From NCBI RefSeq assembly GCF_900187125.1, contig NZ_LT906468.1:1-64000 (forward strand): 64,000 nt of DNA, given 5' to 3'. This document shows positions 8,994 to 18,169 of this stretch, piece after piece (within the stretch, counting starts at the first letter, position 1; every line of letters begins with the position of its first letter). The notes beneath the pieces are model-generated. The model saw nothing but the letters and a program-made list of their open reading frames with translations, made no database searches and was not told where the DNA came from. Source of the DNA: Sphingobacterium mizutaii. Its GTDB lineage: Bacteria > Bacteroidota > Bacteroidia > Sphingobacteriales > Sphingobacteriaceae. The translations under genes and the position numbers were made by a program.

Positions 8994-9052
8994 ATCCTAA
9001 AATCTGTTTAAACGTTGAGTTTATTCCGAAGTCTCTATCCTTAAAGACAGCT

Positions 9053-9622
9053 ATGAGATATATTTTATTTGCCTTTATCATTTGGGCACAGCCTATCTTG
9101 GCCCAGAACATCAAAATCGACAGACGCGAAGCGAAGAAAGCTTACCAATACCTCAATGAATTTCGGATGAACCCCAAGAAATATGGTCGCGAAATCCGGG
9201 TGAACAATCTTAGAAATGTAAAACAGACCCGCTTGGTCTGGAATGATCAATTGGCAAAAGTAGCTGAGGAACGGGCAAAAGATATGGCCAGAAGGAATTA
9301 CTTTGACCATACCGACCCAAGCGGTTACGGACCAAATTACCATATCAATAAGGCTGGATATTACCTAAATCCAGATTGGCTGAAGAAAAAAAGCACCAAT
9401 AATTTTGAATCCATCGGAGCCAACCACGAGACCGCGATTGATGGCATCAAATCCTTTATCATTGGCCGCGGATCGCCCGGTTTTATGCACAGGAAGCATG
9501 TTTTAGGGATGGATGAGTGGAACGGATCACTGAAGGACATAGGCATCGGTTTCGTCCGGGTGAAGCGTGGTGCAGCCTATAAAACCTACCTATGCGTGAT
9601 AATCGCCAAACATGATTGGTAA
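9053..9622 (+). CDS. Secreted CAP/SCP-domain protein
   Basis: A 189-residue exported protein: signal peptide (about 1-17, ending ILAQ) and a CAP (SCP/PR-1-like) domain. Seen motifs are FRMNPKKYG (about 37-45), LAKVAEERAKDMARRNYFDH (about 67-86) and a C-terminal IGIGFVRV stretch; the CAP-type pattern of His at NYFDH is present. CAP proteins occur across life with varied or unknown functions (some bind lipids or act in the envelope); no substrate can be inferred. It lies between dedA and yicC and is followed closely by the yicC promoter. Confidence 0.8.
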   Translation: MRYILFAFIIWAQPILAQNIKIDRREAKKAYQYLNEFRMNPKKYGREIRVNNLRNVKQTRLVWNDQLAKVAEERAKDMARRNYFDHTDPSGYGPNYHINKAGYYLNPDWLKKKSTNNFESIGANHETAIDGIKSFIIGRGSPGFMHRKHVLGMDEWNGSLKDIGIGFVRVKRGAAYKTYLCVIIAKHDW

Positions 9623-9649
9623 ATAAATCGTTCTTTTCTGTAAGTTTTT

Positions 9650-9657
9650 TACCTTTG
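9650..9657 (+). promoter_or_regulatory. -7 element abutting the yicC start
   Basis: TACCTTTG matches TAnnTTTG and ends 3 bases before the ATG at 9661. A transcript from here would be leaderless or nearly so. Confidence 0.55.
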
Positions 9658-9660
9658 CAT

Positions 9661-10533
9661 ATGATAAAATCGATGACAGGTTACGGTATGGGGACCGCAG
9701 AAAACGGAACCGTGAAATATACCGTAGAGATCAAATCCTTAAATTCTAAGTTCTTGGAACTTAACCTACGCCTACCAAAAGCTGTTTCAGACAAGGAATT
9801 GGTGCTTCGTGGTGAATGCAGCAAACTGATTGAACGCGGTAAGGTAAATATCAACATCAGCACCGAATATGTTGACCAAACCGCAAAGGCAGCAAGTATC
9901 AACGCAGATTTATTAAAAGAATACTATAGACAATTGCAGGATATTGCTTTCCAATTGGGTGATACCAAAGCCAATCTGTTTGAGCAAGCCTTGAATATGC
10001 CTGAAGTGATCAGCCATGATGATGAGGTGGACGAAGCAGAAGGCAAGGTTTTAATGGATTCCTTCTATGCTGCTGTAAAGCAGTTCAACAGCTTTAGAGC
10101 TGATGAAGGAGCTGTCCTTAAAAAAGATCTAGAATACCGCGTTTCCTTGATTTTATCATACCTAACCGAAGTAGAAGCTGTTGAAGGAAGCCGTATCCCA
10201 TTGATCCGTGAGCGAATCAACCAATATATGGAAGAAGCTGTGGGCAAAGAGAATGTAGACATGAACCGTTTCGAACAAGAATTGGTATTCTACATCGAGA
10301 AGCTAGATATCACAGAAGAGAAAGTTCGCCTTCGCTCCCACTGCAATTATTTTGTTGAAGCCTTGAACAGCCAAGATTCCAATGGTAAAAAACTAGGGTT
10401 TATTTCCCAGGAGATGGGACGTGAAATCAATACCCTAGGTTCAAAAGCCAACAATGCCCAGATCCAACAGATCGTCGTGAAAATGAAGGATGAGCTGGAA
10501 AAGGTAAAAGAACAATTATTAAACGTACTATAG
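9661..10533 (+). CDS. yicC: YicC/YloC family endoribonuclease
   Basis: YicC-type proteins are endoribonucleases; the Escherichia coli member takes part in small-RNA turnover. The 290-residue protein starts MIKSMTGYG, the family's hallmark N-terminus, and ends with the conserved DUF1732 region including SQEMGREINTLGSKANNA (about 252-269) and a coiled-coil-like KDELEKVKEQLLNVL tail. A longer frame begins at 9616 but lacks the hallmark start and would overlap the CAP gene. It is followed one base later by gmk, the same yicC-gmk pairing found in many bacteria, and then by nadD. Confidence 0.93.
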   Translation: MIKSMTGYGMGTAENGTVKYTVEIKSLNSKFLELNLRLPKAVSDKELVLRGECSKLIERGKVNINISTEYVDQTAKAASINADLLKEYYRQLQDIAFQLGDTKANLFEQALNMPEVISHDDEVDEAEGKVLMDSFYAAVKQFNSFRADEGAVLKKDLEYRVSLILSYLTEVEAVEGSRIPLIRERINQYMEEAVGKENVDMNRFEQELVFYIEKLDITEEKVRLRSHCNYFVEALNSQDSNGKKLGFISQEMGREINTLGSKANNAQIQQIVVKMKDELEKVKEQLLNVL

Positions 10534-10534
10534 C

Positions 10535-11104
10535 ATGAGCGGAAAACTGATTATTTTTTCTGCTCCATCTGGGGCAGGGAAAACGACTATCGTTAGAAGA
10601 TTATTAGAAAAACATAGCGATAAGATCGCCTTCTCTATCTCTGCAAGCACCCGTCAACCTCGTGGTGCCGAAGTAAATGGCGTCGACTACTATTTTATTT
10701 CCAAAGAAGATTTCTTGCATAAAGTAGCCAAGCACGAATTCATAGAATTCGAAGAGGTATACTCGGGAACTTTCTACGGTACCCTGAGATCCGAAGTAGA
10801 ACGCATCTGGAACGAAGGCAAACACGTGATCTTTGATATCGATGTGGTGGGTGGTCTTCGTTTGAAATCTAAATTCCCGGAACAGGCACTTGCCATTTTC
10901 GTAAATCCACCATCCCTAGGGGTCTTGAAAGAAAGATTGACAGGAAGAGGAACGGATTCACAAGAAAAATTGAACGAACGTTTTGCAAAAGCAGAACATG
11001 AATTGAGCTTTGCCGACAAGTTTGATGTGATCCTTCAGAACAACGATCTGGAAACAGCCTGTGCAGAAGCAGAAAAACTGGTTATAGATTTTATCAATTC
11101 ATAA
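10535..11104 (+). CDS. gmk: Guanylate kinase
   Basis: Gmk phosphorylates GMP (and dGMP) to GDP with ATP. The 189-residue protein has the P-loop FSAPSGAGKTT (residues 8-18), the GMP-binding region with STRQPRGAEVNGVDYYFIS (about 38-56), YGTLRSEVE and the lid region RLTGRGTDS (about 133-141). Length and motifs are typical. It lies 1 base after yicC and 1 base before nadD, so translation is probably coupled. Confidence 0.97.
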   Translation: MSGKLIIFSAPSGAGKTTIVRRLLEKHSDKIAFSISASTRQPRGAEVNGVDYYFISKEDFLHKVAKHEFIEFEEVYSGTFYGTLRSEVERIWNEGKHVIFDIDVVGGLRLKSKFPEQALAIFVNPPSLGVLKERLTGRGTDSQEKLNERFAKAEHELSFADKFDVILQNNDLETACAEAEKLVIDFINS

Positions 11105-11105
11105 T

Positions 11106-11690
11106 ATGGCGAAGAGTAAAGTTGGATTGTTCTTTGGTTCCTTTAATCCTGTCCATATCGGACATTTGATTATTGCCAATTATATGGCCAACTATACTTC
11201 TTTGGACGAGGTCTGGTTCATCGTATCCCCTCAGAATCCCTTTAAGGAGAAAAAGAGCCTGGGAAACATGTATGATCGCCTGGAGATGGTCAATCTGGCC
11301 ATTGAGGGCTCAGATAAACTTCGTGCGAGCGATATTGAGTTCTCTTTGCCACAACCATCCTATACCATTGATACCCTTACCCATCTGACAGAAAAGTATC
11401 CTACGAAGGAATTTATCCTGATCATGGGAGAAGACAATCTCCAAGGTTTATTGAAATGGAAAAATGCCGATATCCTGCTTCGTGATTATAAAATCGTAGT
11501 CTATCCAAGACCGGGCTATGATGGCGGCGATTTAAAGAACCATCCTTCCATCAGCATGACCGATACCCCAGTGATGGAGCTGTCATCCACTTTCTTGAGG
11601 AATGCTATCAAGGAAGGGAAATCCATTAAATTCTATACCCCCGATTCGGTCATTGATTTTATCGACAAAAAAGGCCTTTACTCCTCCTAA
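11106..11690 (+). CDS. nadD: Nicotinate-nucleotide adenylyltransferase
   Basis: NadD joins nicotinate mononucleotide and ATP to give deamido-NAD in NAD synthesis. The 194-residue protein has the nucleotidyltransferase motif FFGSFNPVHIGHL (residues 9-21, with HIGH at 17-20), LIMGEDNLQGLLKWK in the middle, and the C-terminal SSTFLRNAI motif (about 158-166) corresponding to ISSTxIR. Third gene of the yicC-gmk-nadD operon. Confidence 0.95.
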   Translation: MAKSKVGLFFGSFNPVHIGHLIIANYMANYTSLDEVWFIVSPQNPFKEKKSLGNMYDRLEMVNLAIEGSDKLRASDIEFSLPQPSYTIDTLTHLTEKYPTKEFILIMGEDNLQGLLKWKNADILLRDYKIVVYPRPGYDGGDLKNHPSISMTDTPVMELSSTFLRNAIKEGKSIKFYTPDSVIDFIDKKGLYSS

Positions 11691-11780
11691 TTCCACTTTT
11701 TAACGTACTTTATTAAAAAAATAAATTTTTAAAAACCATTTTTTGAACTTCCTGTTTATCGTATATATAACTTTAATTAT

Positions 11781-11795
11781 AGGAGGAAAATCAAA
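11781..11795 (+). promoter_or_regulatory. Full Shine-Dalgarno sequence before csbD-like gene
   Basis: AGGAGG at 11781-11786, nine bases before the ATG at 11796, matches the full 16S anti-Shine-Dalgarno. This is unusual: most genes in this window have no such site, as is normal in Bacteroidota. Confidence 0.75.
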
Positions 11796-11984
11796 ATGGA
11801 TAAATTAGATTTAAAAGGTAAATGGAACGAATTAAAAGGAAAAATCAAACAACAATACGCTGAGTGGACAGATGATGATTTAGCTTACGAAGAAGGAAAA
11901 GATGACGAGTTATTAGGCAAATTGCAACAGAAACTTGGTAAATCAAGAGAAGAAGTAATTGACTGGTTGAACAAACTAGGTTAA
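11796..11984 (+). CDS. CsbD family stress protein
   Basis: A 62-residue, highly charged soluble protein. The opening [20 protein letters not shown] and the closing [13 protein letters not shown] segment match the CsbD family, small general-stress proteins of unknown biochemical function, found in many bacteria. It stands alone with its own terminator at 12003. The perfect AGGAGG site suggests strong or specially controlled translation. Confidence 0.9.
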   Translation: MDKLDLKGKWNELKGKIKQQYAEWTDDDLAYEEGKDDELLGKLQQKLGKSREEVIDWLNKLG

Positions 11985-12002
11985 TGTAATAAATAGGAAG
12001 TG

Positions 12003-12036
12003 GAAGGTCGACAGCATGTCGACCTTCTTCTTTTTA
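12003..12036 (+). terminator. Terminator of the csbD-like gene
   Basis: A 10-bp stem GAAGGTCGAC / GTCGACCTTC with a 5-base loop, followed by TTCTTTTTAA. Confidence 0.85.
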
Positions 12037-12107
12037 AGGGAAAAGATAAAAAACAAACCAATAATCAGGCCTTTTTAGCAAGATATTCATAGCACTTTTA
12101 ACTGAGT

Positions 12108-12174
12108 CTTGTTCGAGACATATTCGAGAGAGTTCTTCAAAATTCAAGCTTGCCCCGAATATGGGTAAAACAAG
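12108..12174. repeat. Imperfect palindrome with 11-bp units
   Basis: Two phased units, TTCGAGACATA (12112-12122) and TTCGAGAGAGT (12123-12133), form the left arm. The right arm (12153-12174) is an imperfect inverse containing CCCCGAATATGGG. The first unit is identical to the inverted-arm unit at 63550-63560, so the two sites are copies of one element family. Confidence 0.6.
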
Positions 12175-12337
12175 GTCAAAGGATAAATAAATTGCCTCAG
12201 CAGGTATCCTAGAAGATGGCGTAATCAAGGCAAATAGCGATTATAAGCCATTGGCTTAATGGAAACCTATTGAATCTTTAACATCTTCATGATTTAGCGA
12301 GGCTGATAATGAAACCATATTTTACTAACTTAGCACT

Positions 12338-13114
12338 ATGACAAAAAAGAAACCCACCATATTGGTTGTAAATGATGATGGTATAACTGCACCCGGAATA
12401 AAAGTTCTTTTAGAGGTGATGCAAGAAATTGGAGATGTGGTGGTTGTTGCACCAGACAGTCCACAGTCGGGAATGGGTCATGCCATTACGATTGGCAAGC
12501 CATTGCGCTTGGATAAGATCGACCTGTATCCGGGGGTTGAGATGTACAAATGCTCGGGTACGCCTGTTGACTGCGTCAAATTGGCTGTCAACAAGATCTT
12601 TAAGGGCAAGAAACCCGACCTTTGTGTATCAGGCATCAATCATGGCTTGAATTACTCGATCAATGTGCTGTATTCTGGAACCATGTCTGCCGCCGTGGAA
12701 GGAGCTATCGAAGGCATTCCATCCATTGGTTATTCCTTAGATGATTTCGCTTACAATGCTGATTTTTCCCATACCCGTTCATGGGTGAAGACTATTGCTG
12801 AGCAGGTATTGAAGAATGGACTACCTAAAAACTCCCTTTTGAACGTGAATTTTCCAAATAAGAGCGTAGAGATCAAGGGAATCAAAATCTGTAGACAGGC
12901 AAATGCCAAATGGTTTGAGGAGTTTGATGAGCGTTTGGATCCGTATAATAGGGAATATTTCTGGATGACCGGCAAGTTTGACCTTCAGGACCGTGGGGAA
13001 GATACCGACGCTTATGCGATCATCAATGGTTTTGTTTCCATTGTACCGACGCAGTTCGATATGACGGCACACCATGTGATTCCGGAGTTGAATTCTTGGT
13101 CATTTGATAATTAA
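12338..13114 (+). CDS. surE: 5'/3'-nucleotidase SurE
   Basis: SurE is a metal-dependent nucleotidase acting on nucleoside 5'- and 3'-monophosphates, linked to stationary-phase survival. The 258-residue protein has the metal-binding NDDGI motif (residues 12-16), PDSPQSGMGHAIT (about 40-52) and SGTPVDCVKLAV (about 72-83), all typical. A one-mismatch -7 element TAACTTAG (12326-12333) ends 4 bases before the ATG. It is followed 3 bases later by a small membrane-protein gene and then mqnD. Confidence 0.95.
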   Translation: MTKKKPTILVVNDDGITAPGIKVLLEVMQEIGDVVVVAPDSPQSGMGHAITIGKPLRLDKIDLYPGVEMYKCSGTPVDCVKLAVNKIFKGKKPDLCVSGINHGLNYSINVLYSGTMSAAVEGAIEGIPSIGYSLDDFAYNADFSHTRSWVKTIAEQVLKNGLPKNSLLNVNFPNKSVEIKGIKICRQANAKWFEEFDERLDPYNREYFWMTGKFDLQDRGEDTDAYAIINGFVSIVPTQFDMTAHHVIPELNSWSFDN

Positions 13115-13117
13115 TAC

Positions 13118-13381
13118 ATGAAAAACAGTCTTCTTGTGGGTTTGCTATTGGGCCTGGTTTGTCCATTGATAGCATTTTTGGCGATGAAATTTACCAATAT
13201 CCAATCGCAGGTTTTTCCTGATAAACCGACCGGTCTATATGTTATAGCGGCAGCGATCAACTTAGTGGGTTGCTGGATCAGCTATAAAAAAGATCGAGAT
13301 CAGTTAGGAAACGGTTTGGTATTGGCTACCTTTTTGGGAATGATACTTTTGGTGCTGACCAAGAACATCAGCATCTTTTAA
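13118..13381 (+). CDS. Small membrane protein in the surE-mqnD operon
   Basis: An 87-residue protein with three predicted hydrophobic segments (about 4-22, 40-55 and 68-83) and a short charged loop KKDRDQL between the last two. No function recognised. It lies 3 bases after surE and 14 bases before mqnD, so it is cotranscribed with them; the context does not reveal a specific role. Confidence 0.75.
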   Translation: MKNSLLVGLLLGLVCPLIAFLAMKFTNIQSQVFPDKPTGLYVIAAAINLVGCWISYKKDRDQLGNGLVLATFLGMILLVLTKNISIF

Positions 13382-13395
13382 AATTGAAAGAAAGC

Positions 13396-14265
13396 ATGGA
13401 ACTAACTTTGGGTTTTTCGCCCTGTCCTAACGATACCTTTATATTTGATGCCTTAATCCATAACAAAATCGATTGCGAAGGCTTACAGTTTCACGTGGAA
13501 TACCACGATGTGGAGACCCTGAATGCCAAAGCTTTCCGGGGCGATCTGGACATTACAAAATTGAGCTATCATGCATTTGCTTATGCGGTAGAGGATTATG
13601 AACTTTTAGATTCAGGATCTGCACTGGGTTTTGGTGTAGGGCCATTGTTGATCTGTAAAGATGCGGACTTGGCAAAAGAATTGGCCGGATATGCTGGCCA
13701 GGACTTGCCCGAGAAGTTCAAAGAGCTGAAGGTGGGTATCCCGGGTAAGTTTACCACGGCAAATTTCTTGTTGAGCTTGGCCTTCCCCGGTCTGTTGAAC
13801 AAGCAGGTGATGCTGTTTTCAGAAATTGAAAAGTCACTTTTGGACGGAAGCATCGATATTGGCCTGATTATCCATGAGAATAGGTTTACCTATATGGATA
13901 AAGGGCTGCACAAAATCGTTGATTTGGGCGATTATTGGGAAAAGACAACCGGCTCAGCAATTCCCTTGGGTGGAATCGTGATCAAGAGGTCGCTTCCCGA
14001 AGAGGTCAAGCAGAAGGTCAACAGGTTGATTTCGGAGAGTGTCAGGTTTGGATTTGACCATCCTAAGTCAGGTTTGGACTATATCCGCTCCCATGCCCAG
14101 GAAATGGAGGAATCAGTGATGTACAAGCATATCGAGCTCTATGTAAACCAGTATTCCGAAAACCTTGGCGAAGAGGGAAAAAAGGCCATCCAGCAGATGT
14201 TTGAAAAGGCATTGGAACTCAACTTAGTGCCTAGTACAGAGAAAAACATATTTTTAATAAAATAA
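13396..14265 (+). CDS. mqnD: 1,4-dihydroxy-6-naphthoate synthase
   Basis: MqnD converts cyclic dehypoxanthinyl futalosine to 1,4-dihydroxy-6-naphthoate in the futalosine route to menaquinone. The 289-residue protein opens with the family signature LTLGFSPCPNDTFIFDAL (about 3-20), continues with DVETLNAKAF and the periplasmic-binding-like fold, and has GLIIHENRFTY (about 155-165). The ATG at 13396 is chosen over a TTG at 13384 because the family starts just before LGFSPCPND. Its presence suggests menaquinone is made by the futalosine rather than the classical men pathway; the other mqn genes are outside the window. Confidence 0.93.
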   Translation: MELTLGFSPCPNDTFIFDALIHNKIDCEGLQFHVEYHDVETLNAKAFRGDLDITKLSYHAFAYAVEDYELLDSGSALGFGVGPLLICKDADLAKELAGYAGQDLPEKFKELKVGIPGKFTTANFLLSLAFPGLLNKQVMLFSEIEKSLLDGSIDIGLIIHENRFTYMDKGLHKIVDLGDYWEKTTGSAIPLGGIVIKRSLPEEVKQKVNRLISESVRFGFDHPKSGLDYIRSHAQEMEESVMYKHIELYVNQYSENLGEEGKKAIQQMFEKALELNLVPSTEKNIFLIK

Positions 14266-14311
14266 TTAACAAAAAAGAATCAGGAAAGCATTAGTTATCA
14301 ACCTTAATAAT

Positions 14312-14319
14312 TAAATTTG
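14312..14319 (+). promoter_or_regulatory. -7 element for secA
   Basis: TAAATTTG matches TAnnTTTG. It lies 75 bases before the secA ATG, giving secA a leader of about 70 bases, longer than most here. Confidence 0.45.
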
Positions 14320-14394
14320 CCCGATTAATGTCAAAATGTCTGCTTATTTGATTTGGAGTCATTATTGTACATGCGAATAGAGAAATAGAAAATT

Positions 14395-17300
14395 ATGTTA
14401 AAGTTTTTAAGCAAGTTATTTGGTAGTAAGTCCGAAAGAGATGTTAAGGGAGTACAGCCATTAGTAAATAAAATCAAGGAAGAATACGAGAAATTATCCG
14501 CTTTGACGCATGATGAGCTACGTGGCAAGACCTTGGATTTTAAACAAAGAATCAGCAACTATTTGCAAGACATCGACAATGAAATCAACGGTCTGAAGCA
14601 AGAAGCTGAGGCTACGGAGGACATGGAGCTTAAAACTTCAACCTACGACAAGATTGACAAATTGACAAAAGATCGCGACAAGAAGCTTGAGGAAGTATTA
14701 TTGGAAATATTACCTGAAGCTTTTGCTGTTGTTAAGGAGACTGCTCGTCGCTTTACAGAAAATAAAGAAATTGAGGTTACGGCTTCGCAATTCGATAGAG
14801 ATATCGCTGCCCGTAAACCGAACGTAAGCATTGAAGGGGACAAAGCCATTTGGAAGAACACCTGGATCGCTGCTGGTTCTGAAGTTACTTGGAACATGGT
14901 TCACTACGACGTACAGTTGATCGGTGGTATCGTGTTGCACCAAGGAAAGATCGCCGAGATGTCTACGGGTGAAGGTAAAACCTTGGTAGGAACTTTACCT
15001 ACTTACTTGAACGCATTGGCGGGTCAAGGTATCCACATCGTAACGGTGAACGATTACTTGGCACGTCGTGACTCGGAATGGAACGGTCCTATCTTCGAAT
15101 TCCATGGAATGAGTGTTGATTGTATCGACAAATACCAACCGAACTCGCCACAACGCCGTCAGGCTTATATGAGCGACATCGTTTATGGTACAAATAACGA
15201 GTTTGGTTTTGACTATTTGCGCGACAACATGACGAACACCAAAGAATCAATGGTTCAGCGCAAATTGCACTTTGCCATGATCGATGAGGTGGATTCGGTA
15301 TTGATCGATGATGCTCGTACGCCATTGATTATCTCTGGTCCGATCCCAATGGGCGATCAACATGAGTTCTACCAATTGAAACCAAGGATCGAGCGTTTGG
15401 TAAATGCACAGAAAGCATATATCAATACGGTTTTGAACCAAGCGAAGAAAGCAATTGCGGATAATGACACCGACCCTGAAAAAGGGGGGTTAGCTTTATT
15501 CCGTGCTTACCGTGGTTTGCCAAAGAACAAAGCATTAATTAAGTATCTATCTGAAGGTAACCACCGTCAGATCCTACAAAAAGTAGAAAACTACTATATG
15601 CAAGAGCAAAACCGTCATATGCCTAAGGCAGATGCGGAACTGTTCTTCGTAATCGATGAGAAAAACAATCAGGTTGAACTTACAGAAAAAGGTATTGAGT
15701 TGATCACTGCAACAGGCGAGGATCCAAACTTCTTTATCCTTCCGGATGTAGGTACAGAGATTGCTGAAATCGAAAAATCAGATATTCCTGTTGAGGAAAA
15801 AGCGCAGAAAAAAGAAGAATTGATGCGTGATTACTCGATCAAAGCAGAGCGTATCCACTCCATCAACCAATTGTTAAAAGCTTATACCCTATTTGAGATC
15901 GATGATCAATATATCGTTGATGAGGGCAAGGTTAAGATCGTTGATGAGCAAACGGGTCGTATCATGGATGGTCGTCGTTATTCAGACGGATTACACCAAG
16001 CGATCGAGGCGAAAGAGAACGTAAAGGTAGAGGATGCAACCCAAACTTATGCAACCATTACTTTACAGAACTACTTCCGTATGTACCATAAGCTATCGGG
16101 AATGACCGGTACAGCATCAACAGAGGCTGGTGAGCTTTGGGAAATCTACAAATTGGATGTGGTTGAAATTCCAACGAACAAAGTTATTCAACGTGATGAC
16201 CGTCAAGATTTGATCTACCGTACGGCACGTGAGAAATACAATGCGGTAGCACAAGAAATCCAGACCTTGACAGAACAAGGCCGTCCAGTATTGGTCGGTA
16301 CGACGTCGGTTGAGATTTCGGAGTTATTGAGCCGTATGTTGAAGTTACGCGGTGTAAAACACAACGTATTGAACGCGAAACTTCACCAAAAAGAAGCAGA
16401 TATCGTTGCAGAAGCAGGTCGTCCGGGCCAAGTAACCATTGCTACCAACATGGCAGGTCGTGGTACGGATATTAAGCTTACCCAAGAGGTAATCAATGCA
16501 GGTGGTTTAGCGATCATCGGTACTGAGCGCCATGAGTCTCGTCGTGTTGACCGTCAGTTAAGAGGTCGTGCAGGACGTCAAGGGGACCCAGGTTCATCTC
16601 AATTCTTCGTGTCATTAGAAGATCCATTGATGCGCTTATTCGCTTCAGAGCGTATTTCTAACCTGATGGTTAAAATGGGTGTTGAAGATGGCGAGGTAAT
16701 GCAACACGGTATGTTGACCAAATCTATCGAGCGTGCACAACGTAAGGTAGAGGAAAACAACTTTGGTACACGTAAGCACCTTTTGGAGTACGATGACGTG
16801 ATGAACTCTCAACGTACCGTAATCTATACTAAACGTAAGAACGCATTGTTCGGAGAGCGTTTAGATGTAGATTTGAACAATACGATCTATGATGTAGTTG
16901 AAGATGTGGTATTGGAGGCAAAAGAGGACAATTCATTTGATGAATTCCAAATCGAAGTGATCCGCGTATTTGCAATCAACCCAGAAATTACACAAGAAGA
17001 ATTTGCAAGTGAATCAGCAACCACTTTGGTTGACAAATTATTCGATCAAGTAATCAATTATTACCACCGCAAGGCTGTAAACATCGCTGAGCAGACTTTA
17101 CCAGTATTGACAAATGTCCTTGCTGAGCGTGGTGGTATGATAGAAAATATCATTGTTCCTTTTACAGATGGAATTCGTGGCATTCAAGTTGCTACAAATT
17201 TGCAAAAAGCTGTAGAAAGTAAAGGTAAAGACGTTTTCAAATCATTTGAGAAAGGCATTGTTCTAGCTTTAATTGATGAGGCATGGAAAGAGCACCTTCG

Positions 17301-17694
17301 TGAGATGGATGATTTGAAACAATCTGTACAGAACGCGCGTTACGAGCAAAAAGACCCGATCATTATCTATAAAATGGAGGCTTACAACTTGTTTAAGACA
17401 ATGTTGGCCGGCATGAACAAAGATATTGTTAGCTTCTTGTTCAAAGGCGAGATTCCTGGACAGCAGCAAGAACCTCAAAACATTCAAGCAGCACGCCCAG
17501 AAGCGCCAAAGGTAAAAGTTAAAGAAACAAAAGAAGAGTTAAGTTCTCCAACTGGAGTATCGGAAGAGGACCTGAATACACAGGAAGCTCAAGTTACCCA
17601 ACCTATCCGTAAGGATCAGGCCATTGGAAGAAATGATGAATGTCCTTGTGGTTCTGGGTTGAAGTATAAAAACTGTCACGGAAAACAAGGTTAA
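14395..17694 (+). CDS. secA: Preprotein translocase ATPase SecA
   Basis: SecA drives export of unfolded proteins through SecYEG. The 1099-residue length is typical for Bacteroidota SecA, which carries extra insertions (for example near residues 340-420) compared with the ~900-residue proteobacterial form. Seen motifs: Walker A MSTGEGKTLVGTLP (about 189-202), Walker B DEVDSVLIDDARTP (about 297-310), ATNMAGRGTDIKL (about 683-695) and the helicase motif QLRGRAGRQGDPG (about 719-731). The C-terminus has the zinc/SecB-binding motif CPCGSGLKYKNCH (about 1083-1095). It is followed 7 bases later by a SPOR protein gene. Confidence 0.98.
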   Translation: MLKFLSKLFGSKSERDVKGVQPLVNKIKEEYEKLSALTHDELRGKTLDFKQRISNYLQDIDNEINGLKQEAEATEDMELKTSTYDKIDKLTKDRDKKLEEVLLEILPEAFAVVKETARRFTENKEIEVTASQFDRDIAARKPNVSIEGDKAIWKNTWIAAGSEVTWNMVHYDVQLIGGIVLHQGKIAEMSTGEGKTLVGTLPTYLNALAGQGIHIVTVNDYLARRDSEWNGPIFEFHGMSVDCIDKYQPNSPQRRQAYMSDIVYGTNNEFGFDYLRDNMTNTKESMVQRKLHFAMIDEVDSVLIDDARTPLIISGPIPMGDQHEFYQLKPRIERLVNAQKAYINTVLNQAKKAIADNDTDPEKGGLALFRAYRGLPKNKALIKYLSEGNHRQILQKVENYYMQEQNRHMPKADAELFFVIDEKNNQVELTEKGIELITATGEDPNFFILPDVGTEIAEIEKSDIPVEEKAQKKEELMRDYSIKAERIHSINQLLKAYTLFEIDDQYIVDEGKVKIVDEQTGRIMDGRRYSDGLHQAIEAKENVKVEDATQTYATITLQNYFRMYHKLSGMTGTASTEAGELWEIYKLDVVEIPTNKVIQRDDRQDLIYRTAREKYNAVAQEIQTLTEQGRPVLVGTTSVEISELLSRMLKLRGVKHNVLNAKLHQKEADIVAEAGRPGQVTIATNMAGRGTDIKLTQEVINAGGLAIIGTERHESRRVDRQLRGRAGRQGDPGSSQFFVSLEDPLMRLFASERISNLMVKMGVEDGEVMQHGMLTKSIERAQRKVEENNFGTRKHLLEYDDVMNSQRTVIYTKRKNALFGERLDVDLNNTIYDVVEDVVLEAKEDNSFDEFQIEVIRVFAINPEITQEEFASESATTLVDKLFDQVINYYHRKAVNIAEQTLPVLTNVLAERGGMIENIIVPFTDGIRGIQVATNLQKAVESKGKDVFKSFEKGIVLALIDEAWKEHLREMDDLKQSVQNARYEQKDPIIIYKMEAYNLFKTMLAGMNKDIVSFLFKGEIPGQQQEPQNIQAARPEAPKVKVKETKEELSSPTGVSEEDLNTQEAQVTQPIRKDQAIGRNDECPCGSGLKYKNCHGKQG

Positions 17695-17701
17695 TTAAAA
17701 A

Positions 17702-18157
17702 ATGAAATACAAAGGATTTATAGTTAGCTTCTTGATGCTGTTCGCCATCGTATCAGTATCAAAGGCACAAGAGAACAAAGTAATTGTTGAAAAGGATTCT
17801 TTAATTGGACTTTTACAAGAATTCCGTTCATTCTATGCTTTAAATCCTACCGCCAGTAAGACGGTAAGTCTGGAGCCTAAAACCATTGATAAATCACGCG
17901 CAACCCGTGTGAAGGTCCGTGGTTTTAGGGTTCAGATCTTTTCTGGTTCTAGCCGCAGGGATGCTGAAAACGTACAGCGTAGTTTCCAAAGCCAGAATTC
18001 AGATATCAATGCTTACCTAGACTATGTAGAACCAAACTATAGGGTCAAAGTAGGCGACTTTACAAGCCGTTCCGCAGCTACGGAATATATGAGACAGCTT
18101 CGCGGCAGATACAATAATGTATTTGTCTTTGTCGAAGATGTCTGGACATGGCAATAG
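17702..18157 (+). CDS. Exported SPOR-domain protein
   Basis: A 151-residue protein with a signal peptide (about 1-22, ending VSKAQ) and a C-terminal SPOR domain (about 75-150; VRGFRVQIFSGSSRRDAENV and YRVKVGDFTSRSAATEYM). SPOR domains bind glycan strands lacking stem peptides, typically at division sites. It follows secA by 7 bases and precedes the M20 gene by 12, so may be cotranscribed. Confidence 0.85.
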   Translation: MKYKGFIVSFLMLFAIVSVSKAQENKVIVEKDSLIGLLQEFRSFYALNPTASKTVSLEPKTIDKSRATRVKVRGFRVQIFSGSSRRDAENVQRSFQSQNSDINAYLDYVEPNYRVKVGDFTSRSAATEYMRQLRGRYNNVFVFVEDVWTWQ

Positions 18158-18169
18158 TGGAGGATCAAC

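Larger units (their letters stand above)
11985..12337. other. Intergenic region 11985-12337
   Basis: Holds the csbD terminator (12003-12036), an imperfect palindrome built from 11-bp units (12108-12174) and the surE promoter side. A 64-codon frame on the minus strand (12034-12228) runs across the palindrome and looks spurious. Confidence 0.6.

Noticed and set aside
12034..12228. 64-codon minus-strand frame beside the csbD-like gene
   Set aside because: It crosses the 11-bp palindrome and the csbD terminator, and has no recognisable domain.
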